Of a stretch of 64,000 bases of DNA, positions 47,592 to 56,184 are shown piece after piece. Location: NCBI GenBank assembly GCA_943788935.1, contig CALSSE010000007.1, positions 291,871-355,870 of the forward strand, written 5' to 3'. The position numbers and the translations under genes were made by a program. This DNA comes from an uncultured bacterium (lineage in GTDB: Bacteria; Myxococcota_A; Bradymonadia; UBA7976; VGTA01). The stretch's first letter is position 1. Each line of letters opens with the position of its first letter. Under the pieces are notes generated by a model, which saw only the letters and a list, made by a program, of their open reading frames with translations, was not told the origin of the DNA and searched no databases.

Positions 47592-48365
47592 TTAAGGGGA
47601 TTGTAATTGAGCGCTAAGTCGGCGACACCTGAGGCCAGTGTCATTATTGGGTGAGAGTTTATAACAAGTCTCCCACGCCTTAAAGGCGCTCTGTTGATCC
47701 GATTTTTGCATATATACTCTTCCTAAGTGTAGATGAGGCTCAGCATATTGTGGACATTGCTCGATGACCGCTTTGAGGGAGCGAATCGCTCTCTCCAAAT
47801 CGTTCAACTTTAAATAGATCATCCCTACATTATTATGTGGTGGACAGAGACGTGGGTTAAGCTGGGTAGAGGTAATAAAGTTTTTTTGTGCTCGCTTAAT
47901 CTTTCCTAAGTTATAGTAAGCCCAACCTAAATTATTATATCCCATCGCTGGTGTTCGATATTCATCTTTAGCGGTGAGCTCAGTAAAGACTTCAATAGCT
48001 TTGTTCCACATACTCAGTGAGAGATAGACGGTTCCTAAGTTATTCTTAGCTTCATAATAGTCAGGCTTCAGTTCAATCGCCATACGATAATGCTTGAGCG
48101 CCTTAAGGAGGTCTCTGCGTCCGGTATAGATCAAACCAGTGAGCATATGAACTTCGGGCACTTTAGAGTTCAATTTTAAACTCTTCAGGATCTCTTGCAG
48201 CGCAGCCTCGCTGTCGCGGTTCTCAATAAAATGCCCATAGGCGAGTCGATGATGATATTTTGCGGCATCGAGTTGATCATTTTTGGGGAGGGAGCTGCAA
48301 GCGACACAGCACCCAACGATGAAGAGTAGCAGCTGATCGTTGAGTAATCTAAACAGAGCGCTCAT
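47592..48365 (-). CDS. TPR-repeat lipoprotein (PilF/Tgl-like)
   Basis: 257 residues from ATG 48365 (ATG 48383, overlapping the kinase gene, is possible). A short leader ends in a Cys-rich lipobox (IVGC or CVAC). The rest is about five or six tetratricopeptide repeats, e.g. AEVHMLTG-type helices with PDYYEAKNNLGTVYLSLSMW, MGYNNLGWAYYNLGKIKRA, CPPHNNVGMIYLKLNDLERA and AEPHLHLGRVYMQKSDQQSA. This layout is that of PilF/Tgl, outer-membrane lipoproteins that help assemble type IV pilus secretin rings; no pilus gene is nearby, so the partner is open. It directly follows the kinase-SUMF1 gene. Confidence 0.8.
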   Translation of the reverse strand: MSALFRLLNDQLLLFIVGCCVACSSLPKNDQLDAAKYHHRLAYGHFIENRDSEAALQEILKSLKLNSKVPEVHMLTGLIYTGRRDLLKALKHYRMAIELKPDYYEAKNNLGTVYLSLSMWNKAIEVFTELTAKDEYRTPAMGYNNLGWAYYNLGKIKRAQKNFITSTQLNPRLCPPHNNVGMIYLKLNDLERAIRSLKAVIEQCPQYAEPHLHLGRVYMQKSDQQSAFKAWETCYKLSPNNDTGLRCRRLSAQLQSP

Positions 48366-48369
48366 GATT

Positions 48370-50322
48370 TCACCGCCCGACATAATGTGAGTAGACTAGC
48401 CTGATCCCGATACTAGGATCTCGGGTCGCTTTGAGCTTTTCTCGTTTGGATGAAGACTTAAGGTCGATCGCCGCGCTTGACCAAGCGCCGCCGACGATCA
48501 ATGCAGTCTCAGTTGAAGTAGACCGATTAGGTTTTACCCACTCCCACAGATTCCCCGAGAGGTCGCAAGCCCCATTCTCTGTATTACCTCGCGGGTGAGA
48601 GCAAACGACTTGTGGTCTCAAGAGTCCCGTACAACTCGGGGCTCGATCAAAGTAGACCGCATAAGAGCAGCTCGCTTTGCTGTTACCCCAAGGGAATAGG
48701 CCGGAGTGTGTCGCTGCACGCCATGTTGAATATCGGGGTAGGGAGACGCGGTCTTGGAAGCTCTTATCCGCATCTCGACCCTTATTTACGGAGATATAAA
48801 GCTCATTCAACCACTCAGCGAACTGTTCGGCTTCTTCATAGGTGACACAGTTGATCGGCAACCCGGTCTCAGCTAAATGGTAGGTACACACTCCATATGT
48901 TGGCTTGAAGTCGACAGGCATTTGAGTACACCCACCACTCTGAACACAAGCTCTATATTGGGCGACTGTCACCTCTGATTTAGAGATAGAGCGCTCTTCA
49001 TGATCGACATCGGGGATCGCTATCCATGAGATATTTAAGCTCTCTAAATGATGACTCGCTGATCCTTGACTGTTTGATGGACGAGTCGGTCGTTTGACCT
49101 CAGATGAGCCTCGTTGACTGACCATCATATTGGGGTGATGAGTTGTCGTTGGTAAAGAGTCTCGACCCAATGGAGCGATGAGGGGAGAACTATTAGGCGA
49201 GTAGGCTCGCTGAGAATATGGGCTAGCAGAGGGGGAGCGCCACTCATAATTGATACTGACGATGGCGATAAAGAATAGTGAGAGCGCGATGAGAGGTCCA
49301 TAAAGTGGGGCTCGATCTAGAGCTGAATCTCCAAAGAGCTCAGCGGAGAGCTCTTCTGGGGAGAGGTCATTAAGTGATCTCTCTTCATGGGGGGTAGGGT
49401 TCAGCAGCCGAGACTCGGCGCTAGGCGCAGAGAAGGAGTGATATTCTTCTATAACTAAACTTAACGCCTCAGCGAACTCGCCACCATCGGTATATCGATG
49501 CTCAGGCTCTCGCGCAGCCCCTTTCGCTAAGATCTCTTCTAGCTGAGGAGTCTCGAGGGTTTGGTCGGTGAGCGAGGGGAGCTCTGTACGTAAGTGACTC
49601 AGCATCACCTGCATGGTGTTCATTGAGTCAGGATTCTCTAAGAAGGGGTGTCGACCGAGCAGGAGCTGATAACCTATGAGCGATAAACTGTATACATCGG
49701 AGGTAACAGTTGAAGCCGATCCAACACAGACCTCAGGGGCCATAAATGCCGGTGAACCAAGAACATGGCCTTCGAGGGTGCTGTGCCTCTCTGCATCAAG
49801 TTCATTGAGCACCTTAGCGATCCCAAAATCGAGAAGTTTTACCGTTCCATGAGGCTCAGAGGATGAGTAATGAATAAAGAGGTTGGCGGGTTTAATATCG
49901 CGATGAATAATCTCTGACTGATGAGCTTTAGAGAGACCAGTAGCCGCTTCATATAGCCATTGAGCGACCTGTAATGAAGAGAGGTTACTCAATGAACTCT
50001 GAGCGTGAGGTTGGTCGAGAGAGTAGCCCTCGAGTAGCTCAAGCTCCATGTATAATAGGTCTTCCACTACCTTTAGACCGTGAAACTTGACGATATATTG
50101 ACTCTCTAAGCGATCGAGTACAAGGGCTTCACGAGAGAAGCGTTCATAGAATCGAGCTCTCTGTGCGTATTCGGGCTTGATGACCTTCAGCGCTCTCTTA
50201 ATGTGAGGGTTCAAGATATTCTCAGCACTCACTACGACCGCCATGCCACCCTCTCCAATGAGCTCAAGGACTCTGTACCCACCGAAGGTTTTCCCAATAA
50301 GAGTAGCCGCGAATTCATTCAT
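48370..50322 (-). CDS. Transmembrane Ser/Thr kinase with extracytoplasmic SUMF1-like domain
   Basis: 650 residues from ATG 50322 (AGGTG 5 bases upstream; GTG 50328 is possible). Kinase domain about 16-290: IGEGGMAVVV, ALKVIK (Lys near 46), HRDIKPAN, DFGIAK and GSPAFMAPE, all intact. A single TM (PLIALSLFFIAIVSI, about 344-358) leads to a Ser/Pro-rich linker and a formylglycine-generating-enzyme-like (SUMF1) domain (about 433-648): SEVTVAQYRACVQSGGC, CVTYEEAEQFAEWLNE, FPWGN, CDLSGNLWEWV, GGAWSS, IGIRLV. The paired catalytic Cys of true FGE near the C terminus are missing, so it is likely a ligand-binding sensor. Encoded between a MinD-like ATPase and a TPR lipoprotein. Confidence 0.93.
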   Translation of the reverse strand: MNEFAATLIGKTFGGYRVLELIGEGGMAVVVSAENILNPHIKRALKVIKPEYAQRARFYERFSREALVLDRLESQYIVKFHGLKVVEDLLYMELELLEGYSLDQPHAQSSLSNLSSLQVAQWLYEAATGLSKAHQSEIIHRDIKPANLFIHYSSSEPHGTVKLLDFGIAKVLNELDAERHSTLEGHVLGSPAFMAPEVCVGSASTVTSDVYSLSLIGYQLLLGRHPFLENPDSMNTMQVMLSHLRTELPSLTDQTLETPQLEEILAKGAAREPEHRYTDGGEFAEALSLVIEEYHSFSAPSAESRLLNPTPHEERSLNDLSPEELSAELFGDSALDRAPLYGPLIALSLFFIAIVSINYEWRSPSASPYSQRAYSPNSSPLIAPLGRDSLPTTTHHPNMMVSQRGSSEVKRPTRPSNSQGSASHHLESLNISWIAIPDVDHEERSISKSEVTVAQYRACVQSGGCTQMPVDFKPTYGVCTYHLAETGLPINCVTYEEAEQFAEWLNELYISVNKGRDADKSFQDRVSLPRYSTWRAATHSGLFPWGNSKASCSYAVYFDRAPSCTGLLRPQVVCSHPRGNTENGACDLSGNLWEWVKPNRSTSTETALIVGGAWSSAAIDLKSSSKREKLKATRDPSIGIRLVYSHYVGR

Positions 50323-50324
50323 CG

Positions 50325-51773
50325 TCACACCTGCTCAATGAGCAGAGAAGAGCTTGTCTGCTGAGGCTTTAACTCTCGTAGATGATCCTCCTTGATTAGA
50401 GTTCGAGTGATCTTATCTATATCAAGACAGATTGAGGCGCTTGGAAAAGATAAGGCGAGGGGACGACGCTCAACCAAACTTTGGTGAGCGACATGATGAA
50501 AGGAGATAGAGCCCAATGAGACAGGATTGATTCGCCATTTACGCTTCAAGACTGAGCAGATCTCTTCCACTGAAATGCGATCGCTCTGAGTGCGACACAT
50601 ATTGACGATCACATGGGGTTTAAACCGGTCGATCCGCTGCTCTAGAGTGTGACACACCTCAGCGTGTACATGACGAAGAGATCGAGCTAAGATATTAGGG
50701 CTAGAGACTAACCCCTCATGATCAGCAGTGAGGAGAGAGCGAGCGATCACCGAGGACTCATCATCTTGATTAATGAGCTGATTATACAGGGCAGCCTGCA
50801 GAAATGAGTGACCCCGTTCAACACCGCTTGGGTCGGGTGTGTAGAGTATTAAACTATAGCTGGCTTGAGTAAATAGATTGAGGGTGAATATGTCTGGGGT
50901 GTTTCCAGCGTCTATAACAAGCCAATGGGGCTGATGCGAGAGCGCTTCTTCGATAACCTTCTCTCTTAGAGACTCATCATATGGGCCACATAGTGCACGT
51001 CCGCTCCTAGTGATGACGACCTCTGTGTTAGGAATCTTCTCCGACAGGGGTTTAAGCTCTCCCCTTAGAGTTCGACTAGGCATCTCCAAGATAGGCTCTA
51101 GACCTACATAAGTATGTAAGTTGGAGCAGATCGGATCAAGATCTACGAGACCCACTGAATGAGGGCTGAGTGTGGAGAGAGAGATCGATAAGTTGGCCGC
51201 GAGTAGACTTCGGCCCGCGCCCCCTTTGCCCCCTGCGATGACAATGAGTCGAGACTCAAGTCTCTGTCGTTGCGTAAAGCGCTCAGTCAGGCTTGGTTGA
51301 GTCGGTTTAGAAGGGGGGGCTGAGGAAGCGCTCACTCGAGGGCTCTGAGCAGGAGACTCTTCTACTCTTTTAGATTCTCGTTTGGGCTCTCGTTTGGACT
51401 CTTGTGTGGGCTCTCGTGAGGGCTCTTGTGTGGGCTCTCGTGGGGACTCTTGTGTGGGCTCTCGTGGGGACTCTCTTCTAGGCTCACTGATAGGCTCTCT
51501 TGTAGACTTTACTTCCGCTTTAGAGAGATCGGGTACCTTATATGTCGGACTCCCATCAGGCTCGATGAATTGGGTGGGATCTCCGAGGGCATCGAAGAAG
51601 CGATCTGTCTCGTCCCAAAGATCAATAAGGTCGGCTGGGGCTGGTGTATATGCAAAGGGAGAGCCGAGGTGACTGAGGTCACTGGTAGATCTGGAAGCAG
51701 AGGGGCTCTCATGTTCGTTGGAGGCTTCATTTGCAGAAGACTGCTGTTGGTCGCGTTTAGCATGACCGCTCAT
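50325..51773 (-). CDS. MinD/ParA-like ATPase with disordered repeat N terminus
   Basis: 482 residues. The first 170 are low complexity, including imperfect REPTQESP repeats. The ATPase begins at about 177: deviant Walker A GGKGGAGRS, which keeps the signature Lys (GKGG) but has Arg where MinD/ParA have the P-loop Lys; then VGLVDLDPICSNLHTYVGLEP and WLVIDAGNTPD. C-terminal half has INPVSLGSISFHH, typical of MinD/FlhG-like proteins. Such ATPases position machinery on the inner membrane or pole. Loss of the P-loop Lys may reduce hydrolysis. It heads an operon with a kinase-SUMF1 fusion 2 bp downstream. Confidence 0.85.
   Translation of the reverse strand: MSGHAKRDQQQSSANEASNEHESPSASRSTSDLSHLGSPFAYTPAPADLIDLWDETDRFFDALGDPTQFIEPDGSPTYKVPDLSKAEVKSTREPISEPRRESPREPTQESPREPTQEPSREPTQESKREPKRESKRVEESPAQSPRVSASSAPPSKPTQPSLTERFTQRQRLESRLIVIAGGKGGAGRSLLAANLSISLSTLSPHSVGLVDLDPICSNLHTYVGLEPILEMPSRTLRGELKPLSEKIPNTEVVITRSGRALCGPYDESLREKVIEEALSHQPHWLVIDAGNTPDIFTLNLFTQASYSLILYTPDPSGVERGHSFLQAALYNQLINQDDESSVIARSLLTADHEGLVSSPNILARSLRHVHAEVCHTLEQRIDRFKPHVIVNMCRTQSDRISVEEICSVLKRKWRINPVSLGSISFHHVAHQSLVERRPLALSFPSASICLDIDKITRTLIKEDHLRELKPQQTSSSLLIEQV
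51370..51500. repeat. Imperfect 24-30 bp coding repeat in the MinD-like gene
   Basis: Plus-strand units GGCTCTCGTG(T/G)GGGACTCTTGTGTG recur about five times; on the coding strand they give REPTQESPREPTQEPS-type repeats. Adjacent units are nearly identical, so the expansion is recent. All length steps are multiples of three. Confidence 0.75.
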
Positions 51774-51978
51774 AGTGACCCTTATCGACTTCTATATTAG
51801 CCTGATCGCTCAGCTTAAAGTGGGAAGTTAAGATGCGTTCTCTCGTGAAGTGAATACATCGTTTTTTATTGACCGAACCTAGCAATTTAAACTACCTCTT
51901 GTAAAGTAGGCAACCTCGCTTTAAGTAAATCTTTAGCTGATAAGATTACGATATTCTTAACAGAGCAGGGGAGCGGTG

Positions 51979-52560
51979 ATGATCAGAATTACAGGGGGCG
52001 AGGCGAGGGGCAGGTCCATTCGAGTTTACAAGGGCGGTAAAGTAAGGCCAACGACCGATAAGGTTAGACAGGCGATGTTCAATATTCTTGAGCACAGATT
52101 TGATCTTGAGTTCACTCATAGCAGGGCTCTAGATCTCTATGCCGGCTCAGGTAGTCTGGGCGCTGAGTACTTAAGTCGTGGGGGGGTAAGGTTAACCTCT
52201 GTAGAGTCAGAGCGGCGAACGATTAGCACGCTTAAGGATAACTTATCGTTAATTAAAGAGGCAGTGTCTCCGAGGGAGGTCGATTATCAAGTGATCTCTC
52301 AGCGGGTAGAGCGATACTTGAAACAACCTCCCTCTGAAACTTTTCATATTATCTTCGCCGACCCTCCTTATTCCGAACGCTTGGCATTGAAACTCTTAGA
52401 GCTTTTGGAGAGAGGTTGGGTAAATGAGGAGAGTGTGGTCATTATCGAGCATGAGAAGAGAGATCTGTTCACGCCTGGGCCCCAGTGGGTCTTGGCAGAC
52501 CGGAGACCTTACGGAGAGACTCTATTGAGTTTTATAACTCGGTCTCCTGTACAAAAGTGA
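51979..52560 (+). CDS. rsmD: 16S rRNA (guanine966-N2)-methyltransferase RsmD
   Basis: 193 residues from ATG 51979 (AGGGGAG 5 bases upstream; GTG 51976 is too close to the site). Family features: MIRITGGEARGRSI and RPTTDKVRQAMFNIL at the start, SAM loop LDLYAGSGSLGAEYLSRG (about 49-66), and catalytic DPPY (FADPPYSERL, about 129). It methylates G966 of 16S rRNA. Length is standard. It is followed 141 bp later by coaD, the usual rsmD-coaD neighbour pair in bacteria, which supports both calls. Confidence 0.96.
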   Translation: MIRITGGEARGRSIRVYKGGKVRPTTDKVRQAMFNILEHRFDLEFTHSRALDLYAGSGSLGAEYLSRGGVRLTSVESERRTISTLKDNLSLIKEAVSPREVDYQVISQRVERYLKQPPSETFHIIFADPPYSERLALKLLELLERGWVNEESVVIIEHEKRDLFTPGPQWVLADRRPYGETLLSFITRSPVQK

Positions 52561-52701
52561 TGTTCACCCACGTTAAAAGTACCTACGACCCTTGGATCAG
52601 TGAAGAGCCCTTGCTAGAGTTGCCTCTGTGGATTAATACTAATTCAATACAATATAAAGCCACGCTCTTCTGAGCGTACTTCTTCATGAGGGTATCAGTG
52701 T
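52561..52701. other. rsmD-coaD intergenic segment with a small hairpin
   Basis: 141 bp. ACGCTC-TTCT-GAGCGT at 52662-52677 forms a perfect 6-bp stem with a 4-base loop just upstream of coaD. It is not followed by a T run, so a terminator is unsupported; it could fold in the coaD leader. A short extra open frame overlapping the end of rsmD has no supporting features. Confidence 0.4.
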
Positions 52702-53256
52702 ATGTCTAATCGAGTAGATCGACAGTCGACTTCATCACATCCCAGCCAGCATGCCCTTTATCCGGGCTCATTTGACCCGATCACGTGGGGACATGTAGAT
52801 ATCGTACGACGCGGGCTTGAGGTCTTTGAGAGGATCACGATCGCGGTGGCCCGAAATATCAAGAAGTCACCGATCTTTAGCTTTGAAGAGCGAGTCGAGA
52901 TGATCAAGGAGACCTTCGCTGATGAGCCTAGAATAGACGTTGTCCCACTCGCTGAGGGCTTACTTGTCGATTTCGCAAGAGATATTGGGGTGAGGAATGT
53001 CCTGAGGGGTCTAAGAGCGATGAGTGATTTTGAATATGAATTTCAAATGGCGAGTATGAATCGGAGACTGACAGATGATGTCGATTTTGTATTTTTAATG
53101 ACCAGTGAAGAGCACTTCTTCGTCTCGTCTAGCCTGATTCGAGATGTAGCGATGAATGGTGGAGATGTCGCTGAATTTGTGCCCGCTTGTGTAAATCAAA
53201 GATTACGTGAAAAATTTGGGGTGTTGAGCTCTCCTAAATCAAGCTCAAAAGGTTGA
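52702..53256 (+). CDS. coaD: Phosphopantetheine adenylyltransferase CoaD
   Basis: 184 residues. Nucleotidyltransferase motifs: ALYPGSFDPITWGHVDIV (TxGH active-site His, about 18-35), SFEERVEMI, FARDIGVRNVLRGLRAMSDFEYE, and SSSLIRDVA (about 137-145). It converts 4'-phosphopantetheine and ATP to dephospho-CoA. An extra polar 14-residue N terminus (RVDRQSTSSHPSQH) precedes the fold. It begins with a plain ATG. The following lipoprotein gene starts 1 bp after its stop. Confidence 0.97.
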   Translation: MSNRVDRQSTSSHPSQHALYPGSFDPITWGHVDIVRRGLEVFERITIAVARNIKKSPIFSFEERVEMIKETFADEPRIDVVPLAEGLLVDFARDIGVRNVLRGLRAMSDFEYEFQMASMNRRLTDDVDFVFLMTSEEHFFVSSSLIRDVAMNGGDVAEFVPACVNQRLREKFGVLSSPKSSSKG

Positions 53257-53257
53257 G

Positions 53258-53812
53258 ATGGCTCTAGTGAAAAGGTATCAAAACGCTCTCTTGATCATGG
53301 TTAGTTTGGTCATTTCGTCGGTGAGTTGTGTGATCCCTATGCCGCTAGAGCTTGATGAGACAGAAGCTAATTTTGCTCCTAGCTACGAAGCGATTTGGGT
53401 GACTCCAAACCCCACCTCGATTATCGAGTATGATCCGGTCGTCGCTGAGGGGGCAGCGTTATTCTTTGATATCGGTCCTCTAGATGACCCGAATCGTGAT
53501 GATATCTTATTCTGGAGAGTATTCCTTAACTACCAAGGACAATTCTATAATGCGATTTATCGGAGCAACCAAGGAGGGGGGATCTCGCTTAGCGATCGAC
53601 GCGATGGTATTCTATTTAACTTGAATCCTTGCTTAGATTTTAAGCTCTTCAATTTTGAAGGCCCTTATCGTGTTGAGCTGATAGTGAGCGATCGACCCTT
53701 CTCTACCGAACAAGGAGACAGCGCCTCTATTAACCAGCTTCTCCCACTAGATGCGAAGAGCTTTCGAGTGCATTGGTTTGTTCGATTTCAACAAGAGCTC
53801 TGTCCTCTATAA
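53258..53812 (+). CDS. Small lipoprotein, unknown
   Basis: 184 residues. The leader (ALLIMVSLVISSVSC) ends in lipobox SVSC at about residue 24. The mature part is a probable single beta-sandwich (AIWVTPNPTSIIEYDPVVAEG, ILFWRVFLNYQGQFYNAIYR, YRVELIVSDRPF, FRVHWFVRFQQELCPL), with two further Cys that could pair. No family recognised. The start follows the coaD stop by one base, so it is translationally coupled, and a second lipoprotein gene follows 31 bp later; the two probably work together at the envelope. Confidence 0.7.
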   Translation: MALVKRYQNALLIMVSLVISSVSCVIPMPLELDETEANFAPSYEAIWVTPNPTSIIEYDPVVAEGAALFFDIGPLDDPNRDDILFWRVFLNYQGQFYNAIYRSNQGGGISLSDRRDGILFNLNPCLDFKLFNFEGPYRVELIVSDRPFSTEQGDSASINQLLPLDAKSFRVHWFVRFQQELCPL

Positions 53813-53843
53813 TGATGCGCTGCATGAATAAGCGAGCGCTTAA

Positions 53844-55625
53844 ATGACCAACTCTCTTTATGATCAATGGCATAGACAAGGGAAGGTCTCCCTAGGGTGT
53901 GCTCTTATTATGGTCAGCACCCTCTGTGGGGGCTGTGATGACGAGCGCTCCTCAGATACACGCTCAGAAGGATCGCTCATCGCACCATTGGAGTCTCAAG
54001 GGTGGTCTTGGAGTCAAGAAGATACAGAGATGCTGGAGGTCTTGGGTAAACTATTCATCTCTATTGAGCCACGACGTTCTTCAGGCTTTGCGATGAGTGA
54101 AGCGATCATGACCGATGAGCGGTGTCCACGACGGATTCGCATAAAACTCCCGCTTAAAAAACAACTCTCTGGAGCGATCTCCGTCGCCCTAGATCAAGCC
54201 TCAGAGGCGACCTCTATCTCTACTGTAGGTTGGCTAAGAATCAAAGATTTAAGGGGAGGTTTCAGCAGCCTGTTTAATGAAAACCCATTCTCTTCTGCTC
54301 AGCTCCTCTTCTCTCTGGGGAGATATTACAGCACTCTCTATGGGACCTTTATTGATAAAGATGTCAGTCTATATATTCAGCCTAGCGCTCTCCCTCCTTT
54401 CCTCTTCTCATCGATCGATGTGAGCCGCTTCTCGCTCTCGTTGCCTATCCTCTCTAGTATTGAGGAGGTCGATCTTTCAGTATGGAGAGATCTTGATGAG
54501 CTTGCACCGCTCGGCCGAGCTCGTGTCTCTTTGTGGGATAAGGAGATGAAACTTAGTACTATCGGAGAGACTAATGATCAGGGACGAGTGACGATTGAAG
54601 CGTGGGGAGAGATTCTCACTCAGTTGGGGTCTTCCCCGCTTACGATCCGTGTGACTCCACCTCAAGACAGCTTATTACCGACTTTAGTAAAATCATATGA
54701 GGCGACAGAGCTGAGGGCAGGAGATCTCATAGAGCTGTCCATGCCTCACTTAGAGACGATCCTTAACGTACCCATCAGTATAGATGGTGGCGCCTTGAAT
54801 GGTGAGAGCTTGGTCGATGAGGTCTGGCGAGTTGATATCAAGCAGGCATGGTCAGCGGATATTGAGCAGAACTTTAGCTTACCCAATGATGTAGACCAGA
54901 GAGGTTCAGCGGCGATTTGGAACCGAAGCCTAGCGATCGTTCCCGGTGTATCTCAGAGTCTGCCTCTTCACCCTGAACGAGGAGTGATCTTCTTGTCTCC
55001 TCCTCCCCTCTCTAGTCAGCGAACACAAAGAATAGAGCTTGAGAGGCTCAGTGAGGCTGATTCACTCCGACTCACTTCAAGGCCTAAACCATTAGTAAGA
55101 GGTCAAGTTCGTACTCAAGAGGGCCAAGCGATTCCCGCTGAAGTTCGTTTTACGCAATTGGCTTGGCCTTGGCCAGACGCCGAATCTCTCGCTCTTGGGG
55201 AATACTCAACGTCGACAGACTCTAAAGGGAGCTTTTCAGTCGCTGTTGATCCGGGGATATATGCCGTATCTTATCTCCCGGTCTCTAGAGAGCTAGCGCC
55301 CCAGATTTCTTTACTCAAGGTCCCTGATGGCGAAGGCTTACTCATCTCACCTCAACAAGCGTCAATTCAACTCGGTGAAGAGATGGAGCTCATCGTAGGA
55401 GGGGAGGGAAGCGCTGTCACCTCAGTGGAGAGCCGAGTAAAAGTTGATTGCCTCATCTCCTCCAAAAATCCGATCTTTATTGGATCATCATTACGAGATG
55501 GCGGGAGTCCATGGCGAAGAGTACCTCTCATTCAGCATCTACTCGGTGAGAGAGAGATCTTTAGCTTTCGTTTGAGCGAGACGAGCTGCCCTCCACTCAG
55601 TGAGAGTGGCGAAGAGCGAAGATGA
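53844..55625 (+). CDS. Large lipoprotein with carboxypeptidase-regulatory-like beta domains
   Basis: 593 residues. The leader ends in lipobox CGGC (about residue 31). Several Ig-like/transthyretin-like beta domains follow: LGRARVSLWDKEMKLSTIGETN with NDQGRVTIEAWG (about 210-260) and LVRGQVRTQEGQAIPAEVRF with DSKGSFSVAVDPGIYAVSYLP (about 410-470), the classic CarboxypepD_reg pattern. Such domains are usually spacers in surface proteins. No catalytic motif is seen. Its 3' end overlaps the convergent Nudix gene by 29 bp. Confidence 0.75.
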   Translation: MTNSLYDQWHRQGKVSLGCALIMVSTLCGGCDDERSSDTRSEGSLIAPLESQGWSWSQEDTEMLEVLGKLFISIEPRRSSGFAMSEAIMTDERCPRRIRIKLPLKKQLSGAISVALDQASEATSISTVGWLRIKDLRGGFSSLFNENPFSSAQLLFSLGRYYSTLYGTFIDKDVSLYIQPSALPPFLFSSIDVSRFSLSLPILSSIEEVDLSVWRDLDELAPLGRARVSLWDKEMKLSTIGETNDQGRVTIEAWGEILTQLGSSPLTIRVTPPQDSLLPTLVKSYEATELRAGDLIELSMPHLETILNVPISIDGGALNGESLVDEVWRVDIKQAWSADIEQNFSLPNDVDQRGSAAIWNRSLAIVPGVSQSLPLHPERGVIFLSPPPLSSQRTQRIELERLSEADSLRLTSRPKPLVRGQVRTQEGQAIPAEVRFTQLAWPWPDAESLALGEYSTSTDSKGSFSVAVDPGIYAVSYLPVSRELAPQISLLKVPDGEGLLISPQQASIQLGEEMELIVGGEGSAVTSVESRVKVDCLISSKNPIFIGSSLRDGGSPWRRVPLIQHLLGEREIFSFRLSETSCPPLSESGEERR

Positions 55626-56178
55626 GCTCTAGAGGACGACCAATAGATGACTCTATTTTCATCCATTCGGTTAAGCGTGATCCACTGAGCCACTGCATAC
55701 CGGTCGACTCTTCGGAGAGTGTAGCCTGATCTGGGGTAGAGGTCATGAAGGCATAGCGGATATCATAATGATCATGAGCGGGTTCATTCCCGCGTCCTGG
55801 GATACCATGGATATCGAGATCGATTGGTCCCTTATAAAGAGGCGTTAAGTCACGTAACTGACTCTCTTCAGCAGACTCACGGAGTGCCGCTTGTAAAGGA
55901 CTAGGGTCCTCTTTCTCTATATGCCCTCCGGGTTGCAGCCAGCGCTGTAACTTACGATGAAAGAGGGCTAGAACTTCGCCATCAGGGGAGAGGATGAAGG
56001 ATGAAGCGGTGAAATGAGCTCTTTGATGATCCCGCTGGAGCGCTCTCTCTCCTGATTCTCTAAGTAGGGTGAGCATCTCTTGTTGATAGTCACTAACGAT
56101 TGTTTGCTTAAGAGCGAGAGGATGGACGCTCTCGATTGCGTTTTTAAAGTGACTTACCCGTGATCGCTGTGAGACCAT
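55597..56178 (-). CDS. Nudix hydrolase
   Basis: 193 residues. The Nudix box is present in a one-residue-longer form: PGGHIEKEDPSPLQAALRES followed by AEESQL (about 82-108), with the REx2EE metal ligands intact. Preceding SSFILSPDGEVLALFHRKL is the usual first strand pair. An N-terminal helical segment of about 50 residues precedes the fold. Nudix enzymes cleave nucleoside diphosphate-X compounds; substrate unknown. It lies 6 bp downstream of larE in the operon coiled coil-larE-nudix, and overlaps the end of the convergent lipoprotein gene by 29 bp. Confidence 0.9.
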   Translation of the reverse strand: MVSQRSRVSHFKNAIESVHPLALKQTIVSDYQQEMLTLLRESGERALQRDHQRAHFTASSFILSPDGEVLALFHRKLQRWLQPGGHIEKEDPSPLQAALRESAEESQLRDLTPLYKGPIDLDIHGIPGRGNEPAHDHYDIRYAFMTSTPDQATLSEESTGMQWLSGSRLTEWMKIESSIGRPLELIFALRHSH

Positions 56179-56184
56179 TCATTC

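Noticed and set aside
48370..50322. SUMF1-like domain as a true formylglycine-generating enzyme
   Set aside because: The C-terminal catalytic Cys pair of FGE is absent and there is no sulfatase nearby; a binding or sensor role fits better.
52662..52677. Hairpin ACGCTC/GAGCGT as a terminator of rsmD
   Set aside because: Stem only 6 bp and not followed by a T run.
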